Shown here: positions 1 through 5,722 of the stretch, piece by piece
Layout of the letters: the number at the start of each line of letters is the position of its first letter
Numbering within the stretch: the first letter of the stretch is position 1
Assembly (NCBI GenBank): GCA_902465425.1
Contig: CABQNA010000101.1
Span: forward strand, 1-5,925
Origin: an uncultured Collinsella sp.
GTDB lineage: Bacteria; Actinomycetota; Coriobacteriia; Coriobacteriales; Coriobacteriaceae
Direction of reading: 5' to 3'
DNA length: 5,925 nt
Program-made: the position numbers and the translations under genes
The notes under the pieces: model-generated
The model's input: the letters and a program-made list of their open reading frames with translations, nothing else
Databases searched by the model: none
What the model was told of the DNA's origin: nothing

Positions 1-935
1 TCGGTGTTGCGGATACCGGCGACGACGTCCTCGCCCTGGGCGTTTACCAAAAAGTCACCGTAGAACTCCTTGGTGCCGTCGGCCGGGTTGCGCGTAAAAG
101 CGACACCAGTCGCAGAGGTCTCCCCCTTGTTGCCAAAGGCCATGGCCTGCACGTTAACGGCGGTGCCTAGTTCGTCGGAAATGCCATGCTGCTTGCGGTA
201 GATGCAGGCGCGCTCGTTCATCCAGCTGCCAAAGACGGCCTGGATTGCAAGGCGTAGCTGAAGCTCCGGGTCGTGCGGGAAAACGGGCTTGCCATCGGCG
301 ACCTCGAGCTCGGGATACAGGGAGGCATCGACGTTCTCGGAGAAGATGCCCTTAAATGTCTCGACGAGTTCCTGCAGGTCCTCGGCCGAAAGCTCGGAAT
401 CGACGCGAACGCCGGCGACCAGGCGGGCCTGGGTCAGGGCGTTCTCGAACAGGTCGGCGTCAACGCCCATGACGACATTGGAAAACATCTGGATAAAGCG
501 GCGGTAGCTATCCCAGGCAAAACGCGGGTTCAGCGTCTGCGCGATGAGGCCCTGGACGGAATCGTCATTGAGGCCCAAGTTGAGGACCGTGTCCATCATA
601 CCGGGCATGGAGAACGGAGCGCCCGAACGAACCGACACGAGCAGCGGATCGGAGGCGTCGCCGAGCTTCTTGCCGCAGCGGGCCTCGAGGTCCGCCTCGG
701 CGGCAACGATCTCATCGAGTGCGCCCTCGGGCCACACGTTGCCGGCACCGGAGTACTCGACGCAAGTCTGGCAGGTAATGGTAAAGCCACCGGGAACCGG
801 CAGGCCGATACGGCTCATCTCGGCAAGGTTAGCGCCTTTGCCGCCAAGCACGAAGTTCATGGACTTGTCGCCCTCGGTGACACAGGTGCCCTGGGCGTCG
901 GTTCCAAAACGGTAAACCCTTTTGCAATCGCTCAC
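1..935 (-). CDS. ppdK: Pyruvate, phosphate dikinase, N-terminal part (truncated by window edge)
   Basis: PPDK catalyses the reversible reaction pyruvate + ATP + Pi = phosphoenolpyruvate + AMP + PPi in the cytoplasm. The window holds the first 311 codons of a protein that is usually about 870-900 residues. The visible part is the N-terminal nucleotide-binding (ATP-grasp) region. It shows LGGKGANLAEM (about residues 30-40), GLPVPGGFTIT (44-54), the signature LLVSVRSGAPFSMPGMMDT (98-116) followed by VLNLGLND, WDSYRRFIQMF (141-151), and near the edge GTAVNVQAMAFGN and NAQGEDVVAGIRNT, all typical of PPDK. The phosphohistidine domain, with its regulatory threonine, and the PEP/pyruvate barrel lie outside the window. 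I chose GTG at 935-933 because a purine-rich Shine-Dalgarno (GGAAGGGGAAG) sits just before it and no in-frame start lies close upstream. An ATG at 953 is out of frame and stops at once. The gene encoding the family's dedicated regulator lies immediately upstream. The identification is firm. Confidence 0.96.
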   Translation of the reverse strand, partial: MSDCKRVYRFGTDAQGTCVTEGDKSMNFVLGGKGANLAEMSRIGLPVPGGFTITCQTCVEYSGAGNVWPEGALDEIVAAEADLEARCGKKLGDASDPLLVSVRSGAPFSMPGMMDTVLNLGLNDDSVQGLIAQTLNPRFAWDSYRRFIQMFSNVVMGVDADLFENALTQARLVAGVRVDSELSAEDLQELVETFKGIFSENVDASLYPELEVADGKPVFPHDPELQLRLAIQAVFGSWMNERACIYRKQHGISDELGTAVNVQAMAFGNKGETSATGVAFTRNPADGTKEFYGDFLVNAQGEDVVAGIRNT

Positions 936-951
936 GATACTTCCCCTTCCA

Positions 952-965
952 TGCGCTTACGCGCA
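952..965 (-). repeat. 14-base inverted repeat upstream of ppdK start (copy 1)
   Basis: On the coding strand this reads TGCGC-GTAA-GCGCA: two perfect 5-base arms around GTAA. As RNA it would form a hairpin with a GNRA-type tetraloop closed by a C-G pair, and one further G-U pair is possible outside the arms. It lies directly before the ppdK Shine-Dalgarno. The identical 14 bases recur at 2065-2078 in front of the regulator gene. It could be an operator, an RNA hairpin or a dispersed repeat; the sequence alone does not decide. Confidence 0.6.
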
Positions 966-985
966 CGACCGTGGTAACGAATCGA

Positions 986-1000
986 CCCGCCAGATGCGGG
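986..1000 (-). other. Small hairpin in the putative ppdK leader
   Basis: Perfect 5-base arms CCCGC and GCGGG surround a 5-base loop. It would lie in the 5' untranslated region if the promoter at 1011-1039 is used. No T-run follows on the coding strand, so it is not a classic intrinsic terminator. It may stabilise the leader or be coincidental in GC-rich DNA. Confidence 0.3.
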
Positions 1001-1010
1001 CCGTGAGGGA

Positions 1011-1039
1011 ACTATACGGCGGGTTTTGAGCGGGCTTAA
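1011..1039 (-). promoter_or_regulatory. Candidate sigma-70-type promoter for ppdK
   Basis: On the coding strand a good -10 box, TATAGT (1016-1011), is preceded after 17 bases by TTAAGC (1039-1034), which matches only about half of the TTGACA consensus. Transcription would start near 1004 and give a leader of about 70 bases. A weak -35 is compatible with activator dependence. This would let ppdK be transcribed independently of the upstream glyQS-regulator genes. It is based on motif reading only. Confidence 0.35.
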
Positions 1040-1058
1040 GCAGAGGATGCGCGGTTTG

Positions 1059-1097
1059 GTAAACGTGCTAAAACTGGCGGTAAACGGTAGGTAAAGG
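1059..1097 (-). repeat. Repeated GGTAAACG boxes upstream of ppdK promoter
   Basis: On the plus strand GGTAAACG occurs at 1059-1066 and again at 1079-1086, exactly 20 bases apart. A related GGTAAAGG follows at 1090-1097, 11 bases further on. The spacings of about two and one helical turns would put the boxes on one face of the DNA, about 55 to 90 bases upstream of the inferred ppdK start point. This is a typical place for an activator, but the binding protein is unknown and the repeats are short. Confidence 0.35.
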
Positions 1098-1184
1098 TGG
1101 TTACCTTATGAAGATACCACTGTAAGAAAGTGCAGGTCAGATGCGATGTTTTTGCTAAATCGCTTTATCAAAATGCTACTAATA

Positions 1185-2051
1185 TTAGGCGCGGCGGGTG
1201 GCTCGGCGGGCGCGAGCTTCTTGGATTTCCTCCAAGTGGCTAATGATCTCGGCAGCGCTTTCCTCGATGGCCTTGCCGTCGGTGCGCACCACAAAGCAAC
1301 CCAGACGCTTCATGAGGGCACGAGCCTCCTCGAGCTCGCCGCGCACGCTCTCGGGCTCGGCATAGGAGCCGGCAACGGCACGGGCATAGTCGTCGCCCAG
1401 GCGGCTATCGCGAATTTCTGAAATCACATCGACGGTCGAAATCAGACCAAAGAGACGCATCGGATCGACCTCGTAAATCGACTTGGGCGGCTCCATACCG
1501 TGCGCCAACGGAACGTTGGCGACCTTATAGCCCTGATAGGCCAAGTACATCGACAGCGGCGTCTTGGACGTGCGCGACACGCCCAGCAGCACGATATCGG
1601 CATCAGACAGATCATCGCAGCCGCGCCCGTCATCGTGCTCAACGAAATACTCCATAGCCTCGATACGATGGAAATAGCGATCGTCGGTCTTGTGAATCAC
1701 ACCCGCAACGCCCTTGGGAGGCACACCGATGAGCGACGACAGCACGGCAAGCGTCGGGCCGATCAAGTCGACCGAGCGAATGTGCAGCATGCCCAAGTAG
1801 TCGAGCACGCGAGCACGAAGGGCCGGATCGACAATGGTGTGGAACACGGCGATATCGCGATGGTCGGCATCGACGCGCGGCCCCACAAATGACTTGACCT
1901 GCTCCACGGAGGCCACCTTGGGCAGGCGCAAAACGCGAAAAGCCCCTTCATCAAATTGCCCGGACGCCGCAAGCACCACCTCACAAGCGGTATCGCCGAG
2001 GGAGTCGGAGATAACGATAACGGTGGGACGAACGGCGACCGGGCAATCCAT
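1185..2051 (-). CDS. Pyruvate, phosphate dikinase regulatory protein (DUF299 family bifunctional kinase/phosphorylase)
   Basis: Proteins of this family inactivate PPDK by ADP-dependent phosphorylation of a threonine near the catalytic histidine, and reactivate it by Pi-dependent removal of that phosphate. Relatives such as PpsR do the same to PEP synthase. The 288-residue product has the usual family length. It shows an N-terminal VISDSLGDTACEVV (13-26) ending in the typical SGQF, a P-loop-like GVSRTSKTPLSMYLA (157-171), RIEAMEYFVEHDDG (129-142) and the C-terminal half VPLAHGMEPP...EVDPMRLFGL. The ATG at 2051 has a clear Shine-Dalgarno (AAAAGGAG, 2065-2058) at good spacing. It starts 34 bases after glyS, so cotranscription is likely. 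Because ppdK comes next, PPDK rather than PEP synthase is the expected target; the assignment of substrate is inference from context. Confidence 0.94.
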   Translation of the reverse strand: MDCPVAVRPTVIVISDSLGDTACEVVLAASGQFDEGAFRVLRLPKVASVEQVKSFVGPRVDADHRDIAVFHTIVDPALRARVLDYLGMLHIRSVDLIGPTLAVLSSLIGVPPKGVAGVIHKTDDRYFHRIEAMEYFVEHDDGRGCDDLSDADIVLLGVSRTSKTPLSMYLAYQGYKVANVPLAHGMEPPKSIYEVDPMRLFGLISTVDVISEIRDSRLGDDYARAVAGSYAEPESVRGELEEARALMKRLGCFVVRTDGKAIEESAAEIISHLEEIQEARARRATRRA

Positions 2052-2064
2052 GCGGGGCTCCTTT

Positions 2065-2078
2065 TGCGCTTACGCGCA
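2065..2078 (-). repeat. 14-base inverted repeat upstream of the PPDK regulator start (copy 2)
   Basis: This is identical base for base to the repeat at 952-965: TGCGC-GTAA-GCGCA on the coding strand. It fills most of the 34-base gap between the glyS stop and the regulator start and runs into the Shine-Dalgarno (AAAAGGAG). The flanking bases differ from copy 1, so this is not part of a longer duplication. An RNA hairpin here could affect ribosome access. As DNA, a 14-base near-palindrome could be a repressor site. Confidence 0.6.
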
Positions 2079-2085
2079 GGCTGGC

Positions 2086-4182
2086 TTACTTTTTGCGGGC
2101 AAGCTCACCGATGTTGGCGATGCCGGAGAAAACGGCCTCGAAGCGGTTGAGCAGCTTAAGGCGATTATCGCGGAGCTGCTCGTCCTTGTCCATGACCATA
2201 ACCTCGTCGAAGAAGCGGTCGATGGGGGCACGCAGAGCTGCAAGGGCGGCAAATGCGGCCGGGTAATCCTCGGCGGCAAGGGCGGCATCAACAGCGGTCT
2301 GAGCGGCCTCGGAGGCGTCGGCGAGCGCGAGCTCGGCCTCGCCCATCAGGCTGCGGTCGTACTCCGCACCCAGCTCGGGCTTGGAGATGTGCGCGGCGCG
2401 GGCATAGGCGGTAGCCAGGTTGTCGAAGGTCTCGGCATCGTTCTTGCGGGCCTCGTCGAGCGCGGCGCAGCGGGCGAAGAAGACAGACGGGGCGATGATG
2501 TGCACCGCGGAGACGGCGGCAACGGTATCGGCCGGGATCTTTTCGTCGCGGGCCATGCTCACCAGGCGGCCATGGAAGAAGTCGCGAACCTGTTGGGCGA
2601 CCTCGGCGGCGTCGAACTCAATGCCCTGCTCGCTGTAGAGCTCGAGGGCGAAGTCGATGAGCGACGTGGGGTCAATCGGCAGGCGGTCGCGCAGGATGTT
2701 GATGATGCCGATAGCGGCACGACGCAGCGCATAGGGGTCCGAAGAGCCGGTCGGGGGCTCGCCGATGGAAAAGATACCGGCGATGGTATCGAGCTTGTCG
2801 GCGCAGGCCACGATGCAGCCAGCGGTGCCCTCGGGCAGCTCGTCACCGGCAAAGCGAGGACGATAGTGATCGCGAATAGCATGGGCGACCTCGTCGTTCT
2901 CCCCCATCGCGGTCGCGTAATAACCGCCCATCACGCCCTGCTGGCTCGTGAACTCGACGACGGCGTTGGACACCAGGTCGGCCTTGCACAGGTGCGCGGC
3001 GCGAGCGGCATCGGCGGCAAGATGGGCGCCCAGGTGAGCCTCGCGGGCGATAGCGAGCGCGAGCTGCTCAATGCGCTCGGACTTGGCGAGCACGCTACCG
3101 AGCTTCTCCTGGAAGGCAACCTTGGCCAAACGCTCACGGAACTCGTCGAGGGAGATCTTCAGGTCCTCCTCGTAGAAGAACTTAGCGTCGTCCAGACGGG
3201 CGCGCACGACGCGCTCGTTGCCGTCGATCACGCGCTCGGCGTTCTCGGGCTTGCTGTTGGAGACGACCACGAACTCACGCGTGAGCTTACCCTCGCCGTC
3301 ATAGATCGGGAAGTAGCGCTGATTGGTGAGCATGGACTCGCAGATGATCTCGTGCGGGACCTTGAGGAACTCCTCGTCGAAGGTACCGACGAGCACCGTC
3401 GGCCACTCGCAGAGGTTGATGACCTCTTCGAAGACCTTCTTGGGCGTATCAACATGGCAGCCGGGACGGGCAGCCTCGACCTCGGCGATACCGGCAAGGA
3501 TGGCCTCACGACGACGCTCAGCAGAGAGCACGCCGGCGTCCTCGAGCACCTGCTCGTAGACGGCGGGGCTGGCGACAACGTGGTCACCAGGGCCAAGTAC
3601 GCGATGACCACGCGTGGTGTTGCCACTCGTCACGTCGGCAAACGACACGGGAACAACATCCTCGCCCAAAAGGCAGCAGATCCAACGGACCGGACGAACA
3701 AAGGTCGCGTGCTCGTGGCCCCAGCGCTGGCTGCGGTAGTTGGGCCACTGCAGGCCGGCAATAGTCTTCTCGCACAGAGCGGTCAGAATCGGCGTAGCCG
3801 GTGCGGAGGGAATGTTCTTCTCGGCGAACACATACTCGCGACCGTCAGTGTCCTCGCGTCGAACCAGGTCCTCGGCAGCCACACCGCACTTGCGGGCGAA
3901 GCCCTGGGCGGCCTTGGTGGCGTTGCCGTCGGCATCGAAGGCAATGTTTGCCGCGGGACCGCGCTTGACCTCATGGACCTCATCGGTCGCAGTGGCGACA
4001 TCGGCCACGAGCGCAGCCAGACGACGCGGGCTGGAGATCACGCGGACCTCGCCATGGGCCAGACCGGCCTCGTCGAGGCCCTTGGCGATCATGGTGCCAA
4101 GCTGCTTGACGGCATTGTTCAACGGTGCGGAGGGCATTTCCTCCGTACCAATCTCAAACAGGAAATCCTTAGCGTCTGCCAT
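2086..4182 (-). CDS. glyS: Glycine--tRNA ligase beta subunit
   Basis: GlyS is the large subunit of the alpha2beta2 bacterial glycyl-tRNA synthetase. It contributes most tRNA recognition while GlyQ holds the class II catalytic core. The 698 residues match the usual length of about 690. Recognisable blocks are LFEIGTEEMP (8-17), SSPRRLAALVAD (50-61), KRGPAANIAFD (73-83), FVRPVRWICCLLGEDVVP (161-178), GNTTRGHRVLGP (187-198), CEWPTVLVGTFDEEFLKVP (258-276), a central SNAVVEFTSQQGVMGGYYA (405-423), HYRPRFAGDELP (439-450), ADKLDTIAGIFSIGEPPTGSSDPYALRRAAIG (461-492), and a C-terminal DALR-like helical region ending VMDKDEQLRDNRLKLLNR (663-680). The ATG at 4182 has AGGTGG (4196-4191) 8 bases upstream and lies 3 bases after the glyQ stop, giving a coupled glyQS unit. 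No frameshift or missing block is seen. Confidence 0.98.
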   Translation of the reverse strand: MADAKDFLFEIGTEEMPSAPLNNAVKQLGTMIAKGLDEAGLAHGEVRVISSPRRLAALVADVATATDEVHEVKRGPAANIAFDADGNATKAAQGFARKCGVAAEDLVRREDTDGREYVFAEKNIPSAPATPILTALCEKTIAGLQWPNYRSQRWGHEHATFVRPVRWICCLLGEDVVPVSFADVTSGNTTRGHRVLGPGDHVVASPAVYEQVLEDAGVLSAERRREAILAGIAEVEAARPGCHVDTPKKVFEEVINLCEWPTVLVGTFDEEFLKVPHEIICESMLTNQRYFPIYDGEGKLTREFVVVSNSKPENAERVIDGNERVVRARLDDAKFFYEEDLKISLDEFRERLAKVAFQEKLGSVLAKSERIEQLALAIAREAHLGAHLAADAARAAHLCKADLVSNAVVEFTSQQGVMGGYYATAMGENDEVAHAIRDHYRPRFAGDELPEGTAGCIVACADKLDTIAGIFSIGEPPTGSSDPYALRRAAIGIINILRDRLPIDPTSLIDFALELYSEQGIEFDAAEVAQQVRDFFHGRLVSMARDEKIPADTVAAVSAVHIIAPSVFFARCAALDEARKNDAETFDNLATAYARAAHISKPELGAEYDRSLMGEAELALADASEAAQTAVDAALAAEDYPAAFAALAALRAPIDRFFDEVMVMDKDEQLRDNRLKLLNRFEAVFSGIANIGELARKK

Positions 4183-4193
4183 GGCTTACGCCA
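4182..4193 (-). promoter_or_regulatory. GTAA-loop inverted repeat across the glyQ stop / glyS start
   Basis: On the coding strand the junction reads TGGC-GTAA-GCCA. The loop contains the glyQ stop codon (TAA, 4188-4186), the 3' arm ends on the A of the glyS ATG, and the 5' arm overlaps the end of the glyS Shine-Dalgarno (AGGTGG, 4196-4191). If folded, it would hinder independent initiation on glyS, and a ribosome finishing glyQ would open it. It shares the GTAA loop and GC-type closing pairs with the 14-base repeats at 952 and 2065. The stem is short, and part of it is fixed by coding and signal constraints. Confidence 0.35.
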
Positions 4194-5097
4194 CCTCGCC
4201 TTCCTGGTCGGCATTCTCGTTGACTCCGGCGACCTCGGCCATGTAGGCCTCGCAGCACGCCTTGGCGACGGCGCGGACGCGCAGGATGTAGTTGGCACGC
4301 TCGACCGCGGATAGGGCACCGCGGGCATCGAGCAGGTTGAAGGCGTGGCTGCACTTCATGACACAGTCGTACGCCGGCAGCGGCAGCTTTCGCTCCAGGC
4401 AGGAATGGCACTCGGCCTCGTAGTCGTCAAACTTCTGACGCATCATCTCGACGTTGGCGACCTCAAAGTTATAGGCACTGAACTCGCGCTCGTTCTCGAG
4501 GAACACGTCGCCATAGGTCATGGGCGTGCCGTCGGGCAGGTAGCTCCACACCAGGTCGTAGACGGAGTTGACGCCCTGCGCATACATGGCGATACGCTCC
4601 AGGCCATAGGTGATCTCGACAGGCACGGGGTCGACCTCGATGCCGCCCACCTGCTGGAAGTACGTAAACTGCGTGACCTCCATGCCGTTGAGCCAGACCT
4701 CCCAGCCAAGACCCCAGGCGCCGAGCGTCGGGCTCTCCCAGTCGTCCTCGACAAAGCGGACGTCATGGTCGTTGGGGTCCAGGCCAATGGCGGCCAGCGA
4801 ACCCAGGTAGAGCTCCTGGGCGTTGACCGGCGAGGGCTTGATGAGCACCTGGAACTGATAGTAGTGCTGCATGCGGTTAGGGTTCTCGCCGTAGCGGCCG
4901 TCGGCGGGACGGCGGCAGGGCTGCGCATAGCAGGTGCGCCACTCGGCGGGACCGAGCGAGCGCAGCGTGGTCGCGGTATGGAAGGTACCGGCACCGACCT
5001 CGGAGTCATAGGGCTGCATAATGACGCAGCCCTGCTCGCCCCAGTACTGCTGGAGGCGCAGGATGATGTCTTGGAAGGAAAGCGATGAAGCGTTCAT
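4186..5097 (-). CDS. glyQ: Glycine--tRNA ligase alpha subunit
   Basis: GlyQ is the catalytic class II subunit of bacterial alpha2beta2 glycyl-tRNA synthetase. It activates glycine with ATP and charges tRNA-Gly together with GlyS. The 303-residue product has the usual length. Very conserved family blocks are present: QYWGEQGCVIMQPYDSEVGAG (17-37, class II entry region), CRRPADGRYGENPNR (61-75, arginine-rich ATP site loop), HYYQFQVLIKPSP (78-90), ELYLGSL (95-101), HDVRFVEDDWESPTLGAWGLG (111-131), WEVWLNGMEVTQFTYFQQVGG (132-152), ITYGLERIAMY (162-172) and FNLLDARGALS (253-263). The ATG at 5097 gives the expected N-terminus. GAGGGG (5114-5109) is its likely Shine-Dalgarno, with a rather long 11-base spacer. 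It lies 59 bases after lepB, so it may be read from the lepB transcript or from its own promoter. The last codons lead directly into glyS. Confidence 0.98.
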   Translation of the reverse strand: MNASSLSFQDIILRLQQYWGEQGCVIMQPYDSEVGAGTFHTATTLRSLGPAEWRTCYAQPCRRPADGRYGENPNRMQHYYQFQVLIKPSPVNAQELYLGSLAAIGLDPNDHDVRFVEDDWESPTLGAWGLGWEVWLNGMEVTQFTYFQQVGGIEVDPVPVEITYGLERIAMYAQGVNSVYDLVWSYLPDGTPMTYGDVFLENEREFSAYNFEVANVEMMRQKFDDYEAECHSCLERKLPLPAYDCVMKCSHAFNLLDARGALSAVERANYILRVRAVAKACCEAYMAEVAGVNENADQEGEVA

Positions 5098-5112
5098 GCC
5101 TCTAATATCCCC

Positions 5113-5124
5113 TCGTCGAAACGA
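5113..5124 (-). promoter_or_regulatory. Short TTCG-loop inverted repeat abutting the glyQ Shine-Dalgarno
   Basis: On the coding strand TCGT-TTCG-ACGA forms a 4-base-pair stem with a UUCG tetraloop as RNA. Its 3' arm overlaps the first bases of the GAGGGG Shine-Dalgarno of glyQ. The closing pair is U-A rather than the C-G typical of very stable UUCG loops, so it is probably weak on its own. I list it because three other gene starts in this window also have a tetraloop hairpin beside the ribosome site. Confidence 0.25.
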
Positions 5125-5143
5125 TTACACGGTTAGGTACTGT

Positions 5144-5149
5144 ACTATA
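5144..5149 (-). promoter_or_regulatory. Possible -10 box between lepB and glyQ
   Basis: TATAGT on the coding strand is identical to the candidate -10 box of ppdK and lies 46 bases upstream of the glyQ ATG, just after the lepB stop. No convincing -35 is seen at 16-18 bases, where the DNA is GC-rich lepB coding sequence. An inverted GTAC-A-GTAC (5145-5137) follows it directly. A separate glyQS promoter here is possible but weakly supported. Confidence 0.2.
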
Positions 5150-5156
5150 GCGGTTT

Positions 5157-5720
5157 TTAGCCGATAGCGCCGATGCGGTTGAGCGGCCAGTAGCGCACAA
5201 GCGCCACAGCGATCAAATCAGAGCGATCGACGGGACCAAAGTAACGTGAGTCGGCAGAGTTTTCGCGGTTGTCGCCCATCACCCACACGCACCCGTCGGG
5301 AACGGTGTAGGGATAGCTTACCTGAGCGCCGGGCGCTTGGACCGAAAGTGGCCAGCTCATGCCCGTCGTATAGTCCTCGTCGAGCGCTTGGCCGTCAACG
5401 ACCACCTTGCCATCCTGCAGGTCGACCGTCTGGCCGGCCGTGGCAATAACGCGCTTGACAAGAACATCATGCTCGGAGGTGCCATCGGGGTTGTGAAACA
5501 CCACGATATCGCCCTGCTTGACGGGCTGACCGAGCTCGAGGCTCACCTTTTGTGCCAGGATCTGGTCGCCAATCTCGATCGTGGACTCCATGGACCCGGT
5601 GGGCACCACAAAGGGCTCGACCACAAACGAGCGAATCAGGAAGGTGGCCACGAGTGCGATCGCGATGACCGCGATCCACTCAAAAGCGCCCCTCAACGCG
5701 GAATGCTGCGATGGAACCAT
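5157..5720 (-). CDS. lepB: Type I signal peptidase
   Basis: LepB is the membrane-anchored serine protease that removes signal peptides from exported proteins at the outer face of the cytoplasmic membrane. Counting from the ATG at 5720, the protein has 187 residues with one N-terminal membrane segment (about 13-32). It then has the catalytic serine motif VVPTGSMEST (38-47, Ser43), the general-base lysine in DVLVKRVIATAG (85-96, Lys89) and the box MGDNRENSADSRYFGPV (148-164). The Ser/Lys dyad and the short form resemble Gram-positive SipS-type enzymes. A GTG two codons further upstream (5726) also opens the frame, but AGGAG at 5729-5725 sits at correct spacing for the ATG, so I prefer the ATG. 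The gene starts 2 bases after trmD, implying coupling, and is followed by glyQ after 59 bases. The identification is firm; only the start is uncertain. Confidence 0.96.
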   Translation of the reverse strand: MVPSQHSALRGAFEWIAVIAIALVATFLIRSFVVEPFVVPTGSMESTIEIGDQILAQKVSLELGQPVKQGDIVVFHNPDGTSEHDVLVKRVIATAGQTVDLQDGKVVVDGQALDEDYTTGMSWPLSVQAPGAQVSYPYTVPDGCVWVMGDNRENSADSRYFGPVDRSDLIAVALVRYWPLNRIGAIG

Positions 5721-5722
5721 TC

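Larger units (their letters stand above)
936..1184 (-). other. ppdK upstream intergenic region
   Basis: This 249-base gap separates the stop of the PPDK regulator gene from the ppdK start and is the only long non-coding stretch in the window. It is more AT-rich at its regulator-proximal end. I see no credible gene in it and no T-tailed hairpin after the regulator stop, so readthrough into ppdK is possible. It holds a candidate promoter, repeated GGTAAACG boxes further upstream, a small hairpin at 986-1000 and a GTAA-loop hairpin at 952-965. These are listed separately. Confidence 0.6.

Noticed and set aside
273..977. A 234-codon open frame on the plus strand, opposite ppdK.
   Set aside because: It lies almost wholly within the well-supported ppdK coding region on the other strand, has no recognisable domain, and is a composition shadow.
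1090..1105. Inverted repeat GGTAA...TTACC as a terminator after the PPDK regulator gene.
   Set aside because: The stem is only 5 AT-containing pairs, and no T-run follows on the minus strand. The 5' arm overlaps the repeated GGTAAA box, which explains it more simply.
1142..1165. Inverted repeat GCGAT...ATCGC with an 11-base loop, considered as a terminator.
   Set aside because: The five-base stem has a large loop and no downstream T-run on the coding strand, so there is no support for termination.
1834..4314. An 826-codon open frame on the plus strand, antisense to glyS and parts of its neighbours.
   Set aside because: glyS on the other strand is certain. The plus-strand frame is explained by the strong GC-ending codon bias, which suppresses antisense stops. 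Its product is Gly/Leu/Val/Asp-rich with no recognisable motif, and no convincing ribosome site was seen.
5098..5156. A T-box or other riboswitch controlling glyQS, as is common for aminoacyl-tRNA synthetase genes in Gram-positive bacteria.
   Set aside because: Only 59 bases separate lepB and glyQ, too short for a T-box leader. No T-box-like conserved sequence or antiterminator/terminator pair is visible.
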